Below, one piece after another: positions 33,980 to 45,357 of a stretch of DNA of 64,000 nucleotides. Under the pieces are notes generated by a model. That model made no database searches. It was given only the letters and a program-made list of their open reading frames with translations, and was not told the origin of the DNA. The DNA lies in the NCBI RefSeq assembly GCF_030272615.1, contig NC_081409.1, forward strand, positions 22,960,406 through 23,024,405. The letters run 5' to 3'. Source of the DNA: Cryptomeria japonica (Eukaryota > Streptophyta > Pinopsida > Cupressales > Cupressaceae). The first letter of the stretch is position 1, and each line of letters starts with the position of its first letter. The translations under genes and the position numbers were made by a program.

Positions 33980-35953
33980 CACCCTCCGTAGGCTATGCAC
34001 GTAATGGGTTTGTTGAAAAGGTTTAGAAACTCTCAATCAAATGCAATTGTGTTGTGTAAGACCGGCTTCCTCCTATGCGTGCCACCATGGAAAGCTCGCA
34101 ACACGCAATGAACATTCATTGAAACATCGTGAAGGGAGGTTTTGCCAGATATTATAGTTGGAAATGCTCTGAGAGCCACGTATGCAAAATGCCGAAGGAT
34201 AGAAAAAAAAATGTGAACCGTTCGACACAATGCCTTAATGTGATTTCATTTCATAGAATGCGTTGATTGTGGGATAGATACAAAGTGGAATTGTTGAAAG
34301 TGCTTTAGAAACTTTCCAGCAAATGCAATCGGCTAGTACAGAGCCAAACCGCCTTCCTGCTGTGCCAAAATGGAGGTTTTGCAATAAGAATGGCTCAAAG
34401 ATATGTCATTTCAAGAAATGAAATGGAATGATTACAAGGATACTCAAAAATAGACCTGTTGAAAAGGGCTTTCCAAAATTCAAAGTAAATGCAGTTTACA
34501 GTTATAAAGCCGTCATCTTTCTACCTAGACAGCGTATGAACATTAATCCAAGCATATCGGTGGTGAATTCTTCTTAGATATTATGGTTGGAAATGCTTTG
34601 GTAGAAATGAATGCAGAACGTGGAAACACAGACTTCGCACCAGAATTGTTTGACAGAATACCTCCAATATATGTCATCACATGGAACACAATGACTGCAC
34701 GATATGTGCAGAATGAATTTGATGAAAAGTATTTAGAATTTTCAAGCAAATGTGATTGAAAGGTGTAAAGCCAAATTCTACAATGTTGTGCCAACGGTCT
34801 CACTATGTGTGCAACAATAAAAGCTTTGGAACAGGTTATAAAGATTCGCCAAAGCAGGGGGATTTTGTCAAATATTATAGTTGTAAGTATGTTGGTCAAC
34901 ACGTATTCAAAATGTGGAATCGTGCACAAAAATACCGAAGTCATTTGACAGAGTGCCTTGCAGAGACATCAAGTCAAGTAAATACCTTAATTAACATACA
35001 TGCAAAAATGTTGAATCATACATAGCACAGCTGAATTGTTTGACAGAATACCTCAAACATATGCCATTTAATGGTGTGAAATGATTGCAGTTATGTAGAG
35101 AATGGAATAATGTGGAAAGGCTATGATAGACTTGTCCGCCAAGTATGAAACCAAGCAAAAAACTCATAAAGTATTTTGCTAAAGGAAAATCAAGAAATGT
35201 GATCTCAGGCAATACAGTGACTACACCACATGCAGAAAATGAATTCGATAAAATGGCTATAGAATCTTTGAAGCAAATGCAACTGGTGCGCCTGTGGTAG
35301 AATTGGAGAATTGGAATAGGTTACGAACATCCATCAACACATATTTATTGGGCAGGTTTTTATCAGATATTATAGCTGGAATTTCTTGTGGAATCACAGA
35401 GACAATGCATCTGAATTGTTTGACAGAATGCCTCGAGAAAAAGTCATGTTAATGAAATAAAATGATTGTAGAATGTGCGGATTTTGCAAGGAAACTCTCA
35501 AGATTTTGGGTTAATGAATCACTCTCGAAAGCATCCTAACATGCAAGTTTTGTTCAAGGGATGCAAACTGTGCGTACTCCAATCACATGGAGCACATTGA
35601 AACTACAGTTTGACCATTATGTGTACCTGGTTGACCTTCATCATGTCGGCTATCTTGAGAACACTCCAAAACGCTATTATTGAAATGCCAATTAAACCTG
35701 TGGTGATTGTGAGGACGTGTTTTCTTGGTGTTTATGGATCATATATGGATATAAAAGTTGCTACGTATGGAGATAGATCACATCTACAAAAAATGGAAAT
35801 CTGTGCAAATGTGAAGAAATCATCTTGGCATATGACAGCGATAGCGGATAATGCTACTGTGGAGATTATTGGTGATTCCAAGTTTCGCCAAACCCTAGCA
35901 TATTTCAATAAAAATGGGTATTGTGAGAGGGTCATTAACATAGAGGATCATTA
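33980..35953 (+). pseudogene. PPR gene remnant, downstream piece with E-type end
   Basis: At least five more decayed PPR units: PDIIVGNALRATYAKCRR (34144-34200), a YVISRNEM unit (34399-34470), LDIMVGNALVEMNAERG then ELFDRIPPIYVITWNTMTA (34573-34700), SNIIVVSMLVNTYSKCG (about 34870-34920), ELFDRIPQ (35032), and ELFDRMPREKV (about 35412). Then DHYVYLVDL, HVGYLE and EMPIKPVVIVRTCFLG (35612-35735) match the E motif that follows the last PPR in editing-type proteins, and the open frame ends at 35953. Many stops and shifts. PLS-E proteins act in chloroplast or mitochondrial RNA editing; this copy is dead. Confidence 0.8.
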
Positions 35954-38078
35954 ACATATTTCTATTTTTCAAACAAATGCCAACTGATACATGCAATGTC
36001 AAATTCAATAATCTTTGTCTTGTCACCTGGAAAAACATACAAAGTTTGAGAAATCAATTAAAGTGGATGAAGATGTAGGAGTGCATCAATGTAAATCATA
36101 ATTTAAGTTCTGTTTTCAAGTTCTTTTTGGTAAAGATGATTTATGTCACTTAATGTACTAAAGTTAGGAAATATAAACCTTATTTATTAAAAATTGATGA
36201 AAAATCTAATGAAATAAGGTTTATTATTTCTAAAACCCTTGTATTTCAAAAAGAGAGTCATAAAATAGTTATCGGATAGTTAGGAGTTGGTTATCAAGGT
36301 GAGCCTATAAATACACGGCTTTTGCATTGTAAAATGGACTCTTACTAAGGGGGAAACTCTGGAGAAATTTGTAGAGAGAGATTTTGATGTTCACACTTTC
36401 TACCTAAGAGTTTTTGAACTTGTATATATTCAAAAGTACAATGAAGAATGCATTTGATTCGTACGTCTTGAATGTACTTCTAAGTTATTGTCATCAATTT
36501 CTCATATGTTAATTTGATAAACCCTTTATGTATTTTTTTGATCCATTAGTTTTCAGTTTAAATAATATATGTAATTGATGAAACACAATCATACCCTAGT
36601 ATCTTGGTTTAAATGTGCTAAGGTAACTTGTTTCTTCATATGTCAAAATTTGTTTTCTTTCTTTTATCACCTATTGCATATCAAACATAATTTATAAAAC
36701 CCCCTTATAATCTGTCATCCATTGTGAAATCTCAATTGGTATTCGTGTGTCTATCATTGGGGTTTCTGTTATCCACTTTCTTTAGTTTTTGTCTTTCCTC
36801 CTTTTTGTACTTTCAAATCAAAAGTACACAAAAATCCTAAAAAAAACCTTATCATCTAAGGGAGCTGCCCCTCTCAAACATAGAGGAAGATTGTGGCTAA
36901 ACTGCAATTTCTTCAACTATTGGCATGGTTGTCACTACTCTTTAGACAAACAGGGTCAGTTTTAGAGAAACAATCACAGTGACAAATTTGTTTACCAACA
37001 AGGTGACATATCAATATCAATTCCATTGTAAAGAAGGAACAAATACAAGTGTTCAACTCTCCTATGATGATTGTAGTTGAACTTATTCACATTCCAATGA
37101 TATGTCATAGAATTTTGAGATCTTAGTGTGCATCCATAGGCTTAGGATTTCATTCCCATACATATATTTTTGGTGAACTCCATGTGATACACTACTTCTA
37201 ATTTTGGATCTCATTTCCATATATGTCATTTTAGTGAACTTTATGTGTCACCCTACTTCAATCTTATATGATTATATCTGATCTAATTTATGGTTTACTT
37301 ACTTGCATTGATTCATCAACTAGACATTGCTATTACATATGTGGCATATGTTTTGAAAATATTAAACCGGGAGAGGCCCGAACCTTACAAAATTACAACA
37401 AAAAATGACAAAACCAGGGACTCGTCACGGACTCACAAGGAGTGAGAACCCATTATCAAAACCCTTTTGTAAAGATGAACCCAACAAAACCACAAACACA
37501 AACAAACCCAGAAACTAGCACCAGGCACCAGACACAACAAACAAAGCAACAAAAGAAAACACTCTCCCACTGAAAGCATGAACCAATGGCTTACCAGGTG
37601 GGAGGGAACTCCAACTTCCTTTCCAAATAGATATATTTTCCTTTTTCCTACACAGAGAGATTTTTGGTGGAATCTTTCCTAGATGAAATATCCGGGGAGT
37701 CCTACGTAGCTTTCATTATAGTTTAGAAAGAAAACTTGTTTCATTGAATAGCTCATTGTATTTTTTAGTTATTTGATTTATTTTTTCCTAAATAGTTCTA
37801 CAACGAAGACATTTCATAGATGTGATGGTTTCTTAGCTATTCTTATGCCACTGTATCCCTCTCCTAAAAATATTCCTACCCATAAGGACATTTTAGAGCA
37901 AGGGGATGATAATACTATAACCTTTTTCAATGTTCTCCCTTCTAGAGATGAATAATTGATGATTCATGTTAATCCCTCTCCCAAAAATTATCCTAATCAC
38001 GAGGATATGTTGGAGCAAGACCTCATGATATCATTATTAATGCTCTCCCTTCTAGAGATGAAACACTGATGAGTCATG
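35954..38078. other. No gene; possible LTR piece and a 112-bp tandem duplication
   Basis: 36070-36860 looks like an old LTR. It has a TATA box (TATAAATA, 36306-36313), and an inverted repeat TATAAACCTTATTT / AAATAAGGTTTATTA lies at 36172-36226. Its ends are not certain. At 37857-38078 a unit of about 112 bp occurs twice in tandem, each copy ending CTCTCCCTTCTAGAGATGA or close to it. No domain was found. Confidence 0.45.
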
Positions 38079-39010
38079 TGTTGGAATCAATGAACACTAA
38101 GAGGGGGGGTGAATCAGTGTTCTACCAGTAAATAAATTTTCAAACTTATTCTCAAACCACCAAAAGCAAATTCAAGAAAGTAAAATGCAGAAACATAAGA
38201 TAATCAACCAGAAAATCATAACACCGATATTTTTACATGGAAACCAGGAAAGGGAAAAACCACAGTGGGATTGGAACCCATAATATTCATATAATGTGAT
38301 CAGGAGTACATAAATATTACAAAAGGGAAATGTACATGCATTTAGGCACACTGCCTAGAACCAAAGGTTCAATTACAATATGGAAGTCTCACTGACTTAT
38401 AGATTATTTACAATGATAACTACAATGATTGAACTCCAAAATAGCATCAAACAATGCCTGGATGAGTTTCGGTTAAGTGCAAAAAGTATGACTGTAACAC
38501 CTCTGCAACTCTGCCTTGTTCTGCTTCTTAGTCAGCTACCAGATCAAGAATGTGCATGTGAAACTGCACCAAATAGGTTTCTCGATCACTACTTGCTCAT
38601 ATCATACCTCAAAAAGATCTTCTACATTGGTCATATATATCCTCAATCACAAAATAAAACATTCATCAAGTCAGTAATCCATAATATGCAATGTGATGTT
38701 TAATCGGGTGTCGGCTTAGACCGAATCTCTAAAACATATGCGGATCAACCAAATGATGTCTAAATCATTTCTATATGTTGGCCCTATCATCCCATGCATG
38801 AATCTGACCACCGCAATCACCGCAAAGATTTCGGACCAAAAGTATTCTGCTACCCTGAGATACCGGTGATAGATTACTGCACCACTTCCTCTACTAGTTA
38901 CCAAAATCCATAACTACCGGATCAAATTTCCAAGGAGAGTTGACATCAATGACAACCCTAATCCATTATTCATGCAATGGTATCCATCGAATGAGTGTCA
39001 ATTGCCAACA
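38079..39010 (-). repeat. 3' LTR of a Sirevirus-like element
   Basis: The plus strand begins TGTTGGAATC and ends TTGCCAACA, with a polypurine tract (ATCTCCCCCTTTGG) right after. It shares GAGGGGGGGTGAATCAGTG and the GGAAAGGGAAAAACCACAG block with the LTRs at 4614, 53906 and 60928. It differs from them elsewhere, so it belongs to a separate family of the same group. No second copy in the window. Confidence 0.85.
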
Positions 39011-39180
39011 ATCTCCCCCTTTGGCATTGATGGCAACACTCGTGAAAAATGACCGTGTCAACTTGTATACCAGATCAATATTTCTAAGGCTCCCCCTTAG
39101 ACCAAAAACTCAAAACTTGTATCATTCTCTGTACATTTTTCACTCTACTCTCCCCTTTTGATAGCAAAGCAAAAGATGGG
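39011..39180 (-). promoter_or_regulatory. Polypurine tract and extra PPT-like blocks
   Basis: Plus-strand blocks ATCTCCCCCTTTGG (39011), GGCTCCCCCTTAGAC (about 39089) and CTCTCCCCTTTTGA (about 39149) repeat the pattern seen at 5756-6110. Confidence 0.65.
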
Positions 39181-39221
39181 GTACTACTCAAAAACTTATA
39201 TACATGGGTATATACCGGATA

Positions 39222-41224
39222 TTATACATACTTGAAGATGTCTGCAAAAATGGTCTTCAAAAATCCTAAGTGGGTATCCCATCCATTCTTCAAGTTGTCC
39301 AAAACTATAATGAAAGCACTAAAAACATAAGCATATATCTCCACATCTTTCAATTCTGATGGAACTGGTTGTGTCATTGTCTTCATGCAATCAACTTTCT
39401 TACTCAGCATGGTGTCCATCCGAGGAGCAATAAGGTTTCGAAGCTCACCAACCTGCCTTAGTATTCTCTCCTTTTATGAATTTAGGCTCAAGATTTGATC
39501 AATCAGAGTCATCATGTGACCTTCTATGTTGCTGGTAAGGGATGCATTGGAATCAAACGACTGAGATATACTATCAAGCTTTCCCTAGCAAACACTGATC
39601 TACTTGTCTATATCTGATGTGAATTTGGGCAGTATAACGCATGACTTATATATCTTTCCTCCTTCACTCAATGCCTTAGAGATTGTTTGCAATCCTTTGT
39701 TCAATTTGACTCTAGACCATCTTCAATCATCTTTTGGAATGTCTGCATACGCACCTCCTTGAATCTGTCTAATACTTTCTTGGTGGTTGCCTTTTCCAAT
39801 GACTCAAAATTGATACTGATATTGTTGATCAACTGTAACAATATGTCAGAGGGGTTAGAATTTGGATCTAATTGCAGTTCTGGTACCACCTTTTGTAAAA
39901 CACCTACAGTCATCTTAATCATCTTTTTGTCCTCAGTCTCATATTTAACCAAGTCCTGACTAGCTTGATCCTGGACCATTGCAGCAACCATCAACCTTTC
40001 AACTAGAGACATCTATCCAATGTCAAGATATCTATCAAAATTAATGGAGATTTGTGGAAGGATCCTTTTTCCTTTGTCCTTCGGTGTGTCAATTGCTATG
40101 ATTACCGAGACATCATTAGTTTTCTTCTTTCCCTTATTGACCTCTTTGCTCTTATCTTGTACCTTGTCCTTATCTGATTCCTCTTTACCTGCATCATTTT
40201 CCTGTGCACCGATGTCACCACTTAGTGCAGTATCATCTTTGGTGTCTCCTTGGCCTCTTCAACTTTCCCCTCCACCATCTTTGGGTGGTCAACCAGAGTA
40301 TTTTGACTATCATCTACATCAAGGGTTGTATTGGCCTGATCTTCTGGATGAGAAGCATCTTCCTTCTATGCTTCATCATCATACTTGGGGTTGATTTGCA
40401 ACCGATTGTTCTTTAGGAACTTTTTTCATATTTCTTCAGTTTCTTTTCTAACCTCAACCCTACCAACCATAAGCATGTTTACTTTGTTTTTTATTCAAAA
40501 TTATTTCTTGTTGGCTAGCTCCATGAGTCTATCAACTTCTTCTTGAGTGATGCAAGCATTGATATTGATTATTCACATTCTTTCATTTCCTTATCTAATC
40601 GGCTTGCAGTTAGCCTTCTAGCATCAAGAATATTATATAAATCTTTTGGAATGCTACATTCTAACTCAATTAATTATTTGTTGAAGTTATGCAAATGCAA
40701 CACAACAACTTCCTCAATTTCCCTCTGATCATTCTCATCAAGATTATCATAGGATGCACTAATATTCTTGAGATTACCATCAATAACTATTTCATCAATC
40801 AATTCTTTTGCAGTCAATGGGGGAATGATGGTGTATCTACCTTCCACCTTGTCGGATTCAAGATCTTCATCAAGCTTTGTCCTTAGCTTCCTTCCTCTTT
40901 TAGGCCTGTCGGTTAGAGAAGGTTCTAATTTTTCCTTTTTGCTTGGTTGAGCACCACCAGACTGTGGTTTCCTAACCACTCTGACAAATTCTCCTTTCTT
41001 ATTTTCTTTCTCTGCTTCCTCATATGGCTCTATCTCAGATGCAACCTGAGATACAATGACATAAGTTCTTTTTGGCTTCTGCTTCTACTTCAACACTCCT
41101 TTTCCAGATGAGCTTTGAGTTGTTGATGTCTTCACTGGAGTAAGGGGGATTTAACCTCCTTAGGCATTGACTTGGAGGGAACTGGTTCAGTCTTATGCTT
41201 ATTTGATTCCATCTCTACTTCCAT
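39222..41224 (-). pseudogene. Broken downstream part of an unrecognised ORF
   Basis: Minus-strand open pieces at 40674-40979, 39701-40012 and 39222-39419, in different frames, appear to be parts of one protein broken by frameshifts. The first is basic and then acidic (GGAQPSKKEKLEPS, RPKRGRKLRTKLDEDLESDK). The second is helical and heptad-like, likely a coiled coil (KMIKMTVGVLQKVVPELQL). No family recognised. Lies between the LTR and the better preserved ORF at 41225-42090, in the same orientation. Confidence 0.5.
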
Positions 41225-42090
41225 CTAATCTTTCTTCTCCTTAGATTTCTTGATAGCTTCTTTGGTAAAGCCCATCTTCTCAGCCACTGTCTCTGCCATT
41301 TTTTTTACTTTTCTTTTCTTTTTGGGCTGAGTGAACTTCTTATGCAATTCCATATCTTTTTCTTTGAATGTGCCAAATTTTGCTTTTTGAGGGTCAACCG
41401 GTTTGCGGAAGAGATGTTGAGCATAGTGAGTTTGAGCATCAACCTCATAACCCATTGGCTTTATCCATACTGTTCTTGCTTCTACAACCTCCATATGGCA
41501 CTGATCTTTATCCACCATGAAATAGATAGTATTTGCATATTTGTTTGCAACTTCCTTAGGGCTCCTTTCCCTATTCCTCATTCTACCTTGGAAGGTTTTG
41601 AAGAAACTCCATAGGGTTGTTGTATGATTCTCTTTATTTCCCAATCTTTGCAGACCTTGTTTGATCTGAGTGGCTACCGACAAGTCATATGCCCATTGGA
41701 CCCCGCCTATCCTGGGGATTTCATTCATGAAGTACAGTACTAGGAAGACAATTAATGAACCGAATTTGAAAACATTCTTCTTGTCTATTTTGATTTTCTT
41801 TAGATTGCTCAGGAGCTCTTCAAGAAGAACTATGCACAATTCATATTGCATATCTTCTTTCACCATCTGATAAGCTGTATATATTGCAGTACCAAAGACT
41901 GAATTCAATCTTCTAGACTGATAAACTTTATATCTAATAATCATCAATGCAAATTTAACATCACGCTTTAAGATATCATCAATCGTCATTGACCTGTTGT
42001 CATATTGAGCACTGGTTAGTTTTGTGATAATTGGGTTTGTTAACTTCCTCGAATTAGGTTTTCCACCGGTTTGGTGCAGACATGTGACTT
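41225..42090 (-). pseudogene. Unrecognised ORF of the Sirevirus-like element, truncated
   Basis: Open for about 285 codons on the minus strand. The first Met is at 41987-41989, but the frame is open upstream to about 42090 and then meets unrelated tandem repeats, so the N-terminus is probably lost. The middle is hydrophobic and helical (KFGSLIVFLVLYFMNEIPRI). The C-terminal third is strongly basic with PKKKRKVKK, a textbook nuclear localisation signal, and ends in KKSKEKKD. I do not recognise the family. Position upstream of the 3' LTR resembles the extra (env-like) ORF of Sireviruses, but no pol precedes it here. Confidence 0.55.
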
Positions 42091-42105
42091 AAAGGTAATT
42101 TTGGG

Positions 42106-42255
42106 TTTTGGAATTCACTTTACAAGTTACTTTTTTACTTAAAGCCAATTTCAGGTTTTGGAAGTCACTTTACAAGTTACTTTTTTACTTAAAGCCAATT
42201 TCGGGTTTTGGAAGTCACTTTACAAGTTACTTTTTTACTTAAAGCCAATTTTGGG
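42106..42255. repeat. Tandem repeat, 50-bp period, about three copies
   Basis: The unit contains TCACTTTACAAGTTACTTTT and TACTTAAAGCCAATTT, repeated nearly perfectly from 42106 to 42255. It lies at the edge of the truncated ORF. Confidence 0.9.
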
Positions 42256-42432
42256 TTTCTTGGAGACAAATACAAGTTGAAAGACTTGTAATTTAAATTA
42301 CTTGCAATCACCTCAAAAATACCCCCACTTGACTTGTAACTTGACATTTTAAACAATGAACCCACTTGTAATTGGGTCTCAGAAGCCCAATTACAAGTAA
42401 ATGCATTTACTTGAAATGACATCTAAAAGTTC

Positions 42433-42800
42433 CAAAATGAAGGTCAAAACTCACCAAAACTTTCACAAAGATAGAAGATAAGCTTGTGATTGATTTAACA
42501 TCAATAAATTTAGAGTTTTCACCTTGGTAAGTGTTCCCTAGAGCCTTAAAATCATAAATTTTGTATAAAAATCTCCTACTTGCAGTGACTGCTCTGAAAC
42601 CCGAAATTGAAGAAAAATCTAGGAAAATGAAGGCCAAAACTCACCAAAACTTGGACAACAATGGAAAACACACCCCCTGATGATTTAACCCTATCAAATG
42701 TGAGTTTTTCACCTCATAAAACATGCCTTAGAGACAAAAATGACACATTTTGAGCAAAAATTTGTAGGGGTTGTCATATTTTTGAAAATTAAAAAATGAG
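42433..42800. repeat. Two diverged tandem copies of a 190-bp unit
   Basis: AAAATGAAGGTCAAAACTCA and AAAATGAAGGCCAAAACTCA begin two copies that stay alignable through TTTTCACCT and a TTAGAG block to about 42800. Confidence 0.6.
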
Positions 42801-43989
42801 GACAACAATACTCTCATTAAAGTGAGGGCTAAATGTAGCATTGTAAATTATAACCAATCCAATTTACACCTCATATTTGTGCTCCTACTTTGGTGTGTCC
42901 TATCCCCATCCCCTCTCTAGGTTCAATTTGACCCTACTATCCAACTTTGATGTCATGTACACCCTTTGGTGGGTCCTACTATGGGATACTCTCCCCCCTG
43001 ACTGCTTATTCTAGTCCTATTTGTAGAAGGACCAGGGTGTGTGATGCTCTAGTCTGGACCAAGGCACCCCAAAATGCCCTGGTCCCTCTCAAAAGGGCCC
43101 CAATTTGAAATGGGGTAGGTGTTATATCTTACTGATAGCATTTGATTGCTGAGGCTACACATGATCATTGGATGTCGGCCTAATTGGGAATTTACCTAGG
43201 GAACCCTATATACAGACATTTCAAATCATTTTGACATCCATGAGCTACCTAAAGTATTCATGCATCCATGAAGAATTCATCATTAAGCATATTCAAATAT
43301 TCAAGGATGCATATTCATCATTCAAGTATTGTGGATCAAAGTTACATCAATTTTCATGCAAGCATGTGCGTGTGATTAGGGTTTTTCATGTCCATGTGTT
43401 TGTCAAGCCATTATATTCACCATTTGTGATTACATTCAAAGAGCATTGCATCATCATCAGCAATTGTAGATATAAAGAAATAGGTGTGAAGTTGTACTCG
43501 AGAATTCCGACAGAGTCAACAGTGACGAACAGGTCAACTTTCAACGACGGAAAATTCAGAGGACCAAGGAGAATATGTGCTACTTGGCCCTGAAAAATTG
43601 GGTCAAACTTTTGAGAATAGGTTCTAAACATCTTATTTTGCCCAGATCTCAGTTGGTGGCTCCATGGGACATCTATAGCTTATTTTTTATATTAGATTAC
43701 TTCAATAATCCCTCATTTAATCCTAATTTTACAAATACATTCCAAATTCAACTTAGAATGGAGACTAACCCCCACAACAAAATTGGTAAATCTGATCAAT
43801 ATTCTTGGCCCTTCTTCTAATCAAATTGTGGCTATATCTATTGGATTTACCTCCTTCTTTCAATGTATAGTTAATTTGGTTAGTTAGTGGTTTTACTTGT
43901 GGAAATCCTAATTCCAAATTTACAACCATTACAGATATAAAATACAAATCAAGTACAGTGATTAAGGCCCATGGCCTTTCAGCACCAAG
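42801..43989. other. Possible LTR-like fragment, no gene
   Basis: 42836-43210 shares ordered blocks with 3957-4350 (see that entry) and has a CTATATACAG box. The rest, to the copia fragment, shows no domain. A plus-strand block GACTAACCCCCACAACA at 43762-43778 is purine-rich on the minus strand and may be the polypurine tract of the copia element to the right; its LTR was not identified. Confidence 0.35.
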
Positions 43990-44640
43990 AGAACTTATCT
44001 GTGTTCATTGGCTTCATGAGAGAATCTGCAACATTATCCAAAGTGTCAACTTTTTCAATCAAGACCTATCTACTCTTAACTATCTCCCATACAAAGTGAT
44101 ACTAACATCATCATGTTTATTACAAGCATGATACATAGGATTTTTGGCTAAACATATGGCACTTTGACTGTCACATCCAATCTTCACAGTCTTGCAATCA
44201 AAACCAATACCATTCCCAAGTCTCTATAACCAAATTTCCTATGAAACAACCATATACTTTGCTTCAGTGGTGGATAATGCAACTGTAGATTGTCTTTTAC
44301 TCATCTAACTCACTACTCCTCCAAACAAAGTAAACACATAGCCACTAGTGGACCTTTGACTATCCAAGTCACCTGCCCAATCCACATCAACAAAACCATG
44401 TATGTTCAATGACTTATCCACATCATTAGTTCCATGATAAACCAAATAGTAATCAGAAGTACCTCACAAATTCTTAATACCCTTATAACAAAATTCCAAT
44501 GCTCTTTACCTGGGTTAGACATAAACCTACTTAGAACTCCCACTACTTGGGCTATATCTGGTCTAGTACAAACCATTGCATACATTAAACTACCAATGAC
44601 ACTAGTATAAGGAACATTAGACATATCTTCAATATCATCA
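43990..44640 (-). pseudogene. Copia RNase H remnant
   Basis: YTSVIGSLMYAMVCTRPDIA opens the RT/RNase H junction. Then come STTEAKYM, CDSQSAICLAKNP and a SLMKP-like ending with KFSWCRxAMGL. Stops and frameshifts at several points. Confidence 0.8.
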
Positions 44641-44975
44641 TCAAAATTCTAGGACACATGTCTAAACTCAACTTAGTACTAACTGAAAATGGAATACTTA
44701 CTGGCTTATAGTCTTGCATTTTAAATCTCCTACAAAATGGTGTCAACATACTTACTCTCACTTAACCAAATATTTATGTGAACTATATCCTTGTTGATTT
44801 CCATCCCAAGAATATATCTAGCAACCCCCAAATCCTTAATATTAAGTGTGTTAGAAAGTTGAGTTTTGAACTCTCTAATCATCGTTGTGTTGTTATCAAT
44901 AAACAACATGTCATCAACATACAAGACAATAATAAGTAACTGATCATCAATAACCTTAATATAAATATAGTGATC

Positions 44976-44980
44976 CTCTT
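44976..44980. repeat. Target site duplication of TRIM 1, left (CTCTT)
   Basis: CTCTT directly precedes the element and recurs at 45353-45357. Confidence 0.85.
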
Positions 44981-45352
44981 TGTTACAAGTGTGGTTGTCG
45001 TTGCACCAAAAGATTGACCTGTTAATGTCTGATATAACCACTAGACTTATAGAATCCACAAGAGGTGGTTAAGCAATGTCACAAACTCGAGTAGTATGTT
45101 GCACAACACAAGGAGACCAACGACGCACACCTTGCAACAATCTCCCTAGTGCAAGTGAGGGGTTTGAACCTATGACCAAGCTTTGTTACCACTTCTTACA
45201 AGTGTGGTTGTCGTTACACCAAAAGATCAACTTGTTATTGTCTAATACAATCACTAGACTTATAGAATCCACAAGGGGCGGTTAAGCCATGTCACAAACT
45301 CAAGTGTTGCGATGCACAACACAAGGAGACCGAGGGCGCACACCTTGCAACA
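44981..45352 (-). mobile_element. TRIM (miniature LTR retrotransposon) 1
   Basis: A 372-bp element made of two 159-bp direct repeats (44981-45139 and 45194-45352) and a 54-bp centre. In minus orientation the ends are TGTTGCAAGG...CTTGTAACA. The primer site after the 5' LTR reads TGGTAACAAAGC, close to the Met tRNA site TGGTATCAGAGC. A purine block (CTAGGGAGAT) precedes the 3' LTR. Target duplication CTCTT is exact. No coding capacity; it must use enzymes of other elements. Its centre aligns with that of TRIM 2. Confidence 0.9.
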
Positions 45353-45357
45353 CTCTT
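45353..45357. repeat. Target site duplication of TRIM 1, right (CTCTT)
   Basis: Exact match to 44976-44980. Confidence 0.85.

Noticed and set aside
41308..41330. PKKKRKV as evidence of capture from an animal virus
   Set aside because: This is a simple basic nuclear signal that arises easily in Lys-rich tails; nothing else in the ORF resembles a viral protein.
45140..45193. GGTTTGAACC as a pol III B box of a SINE
   Set aside because: The segment is the centre of TRIM 1; there is no A box or A tail, and the LTRs with the CTCTT duplication explain it.
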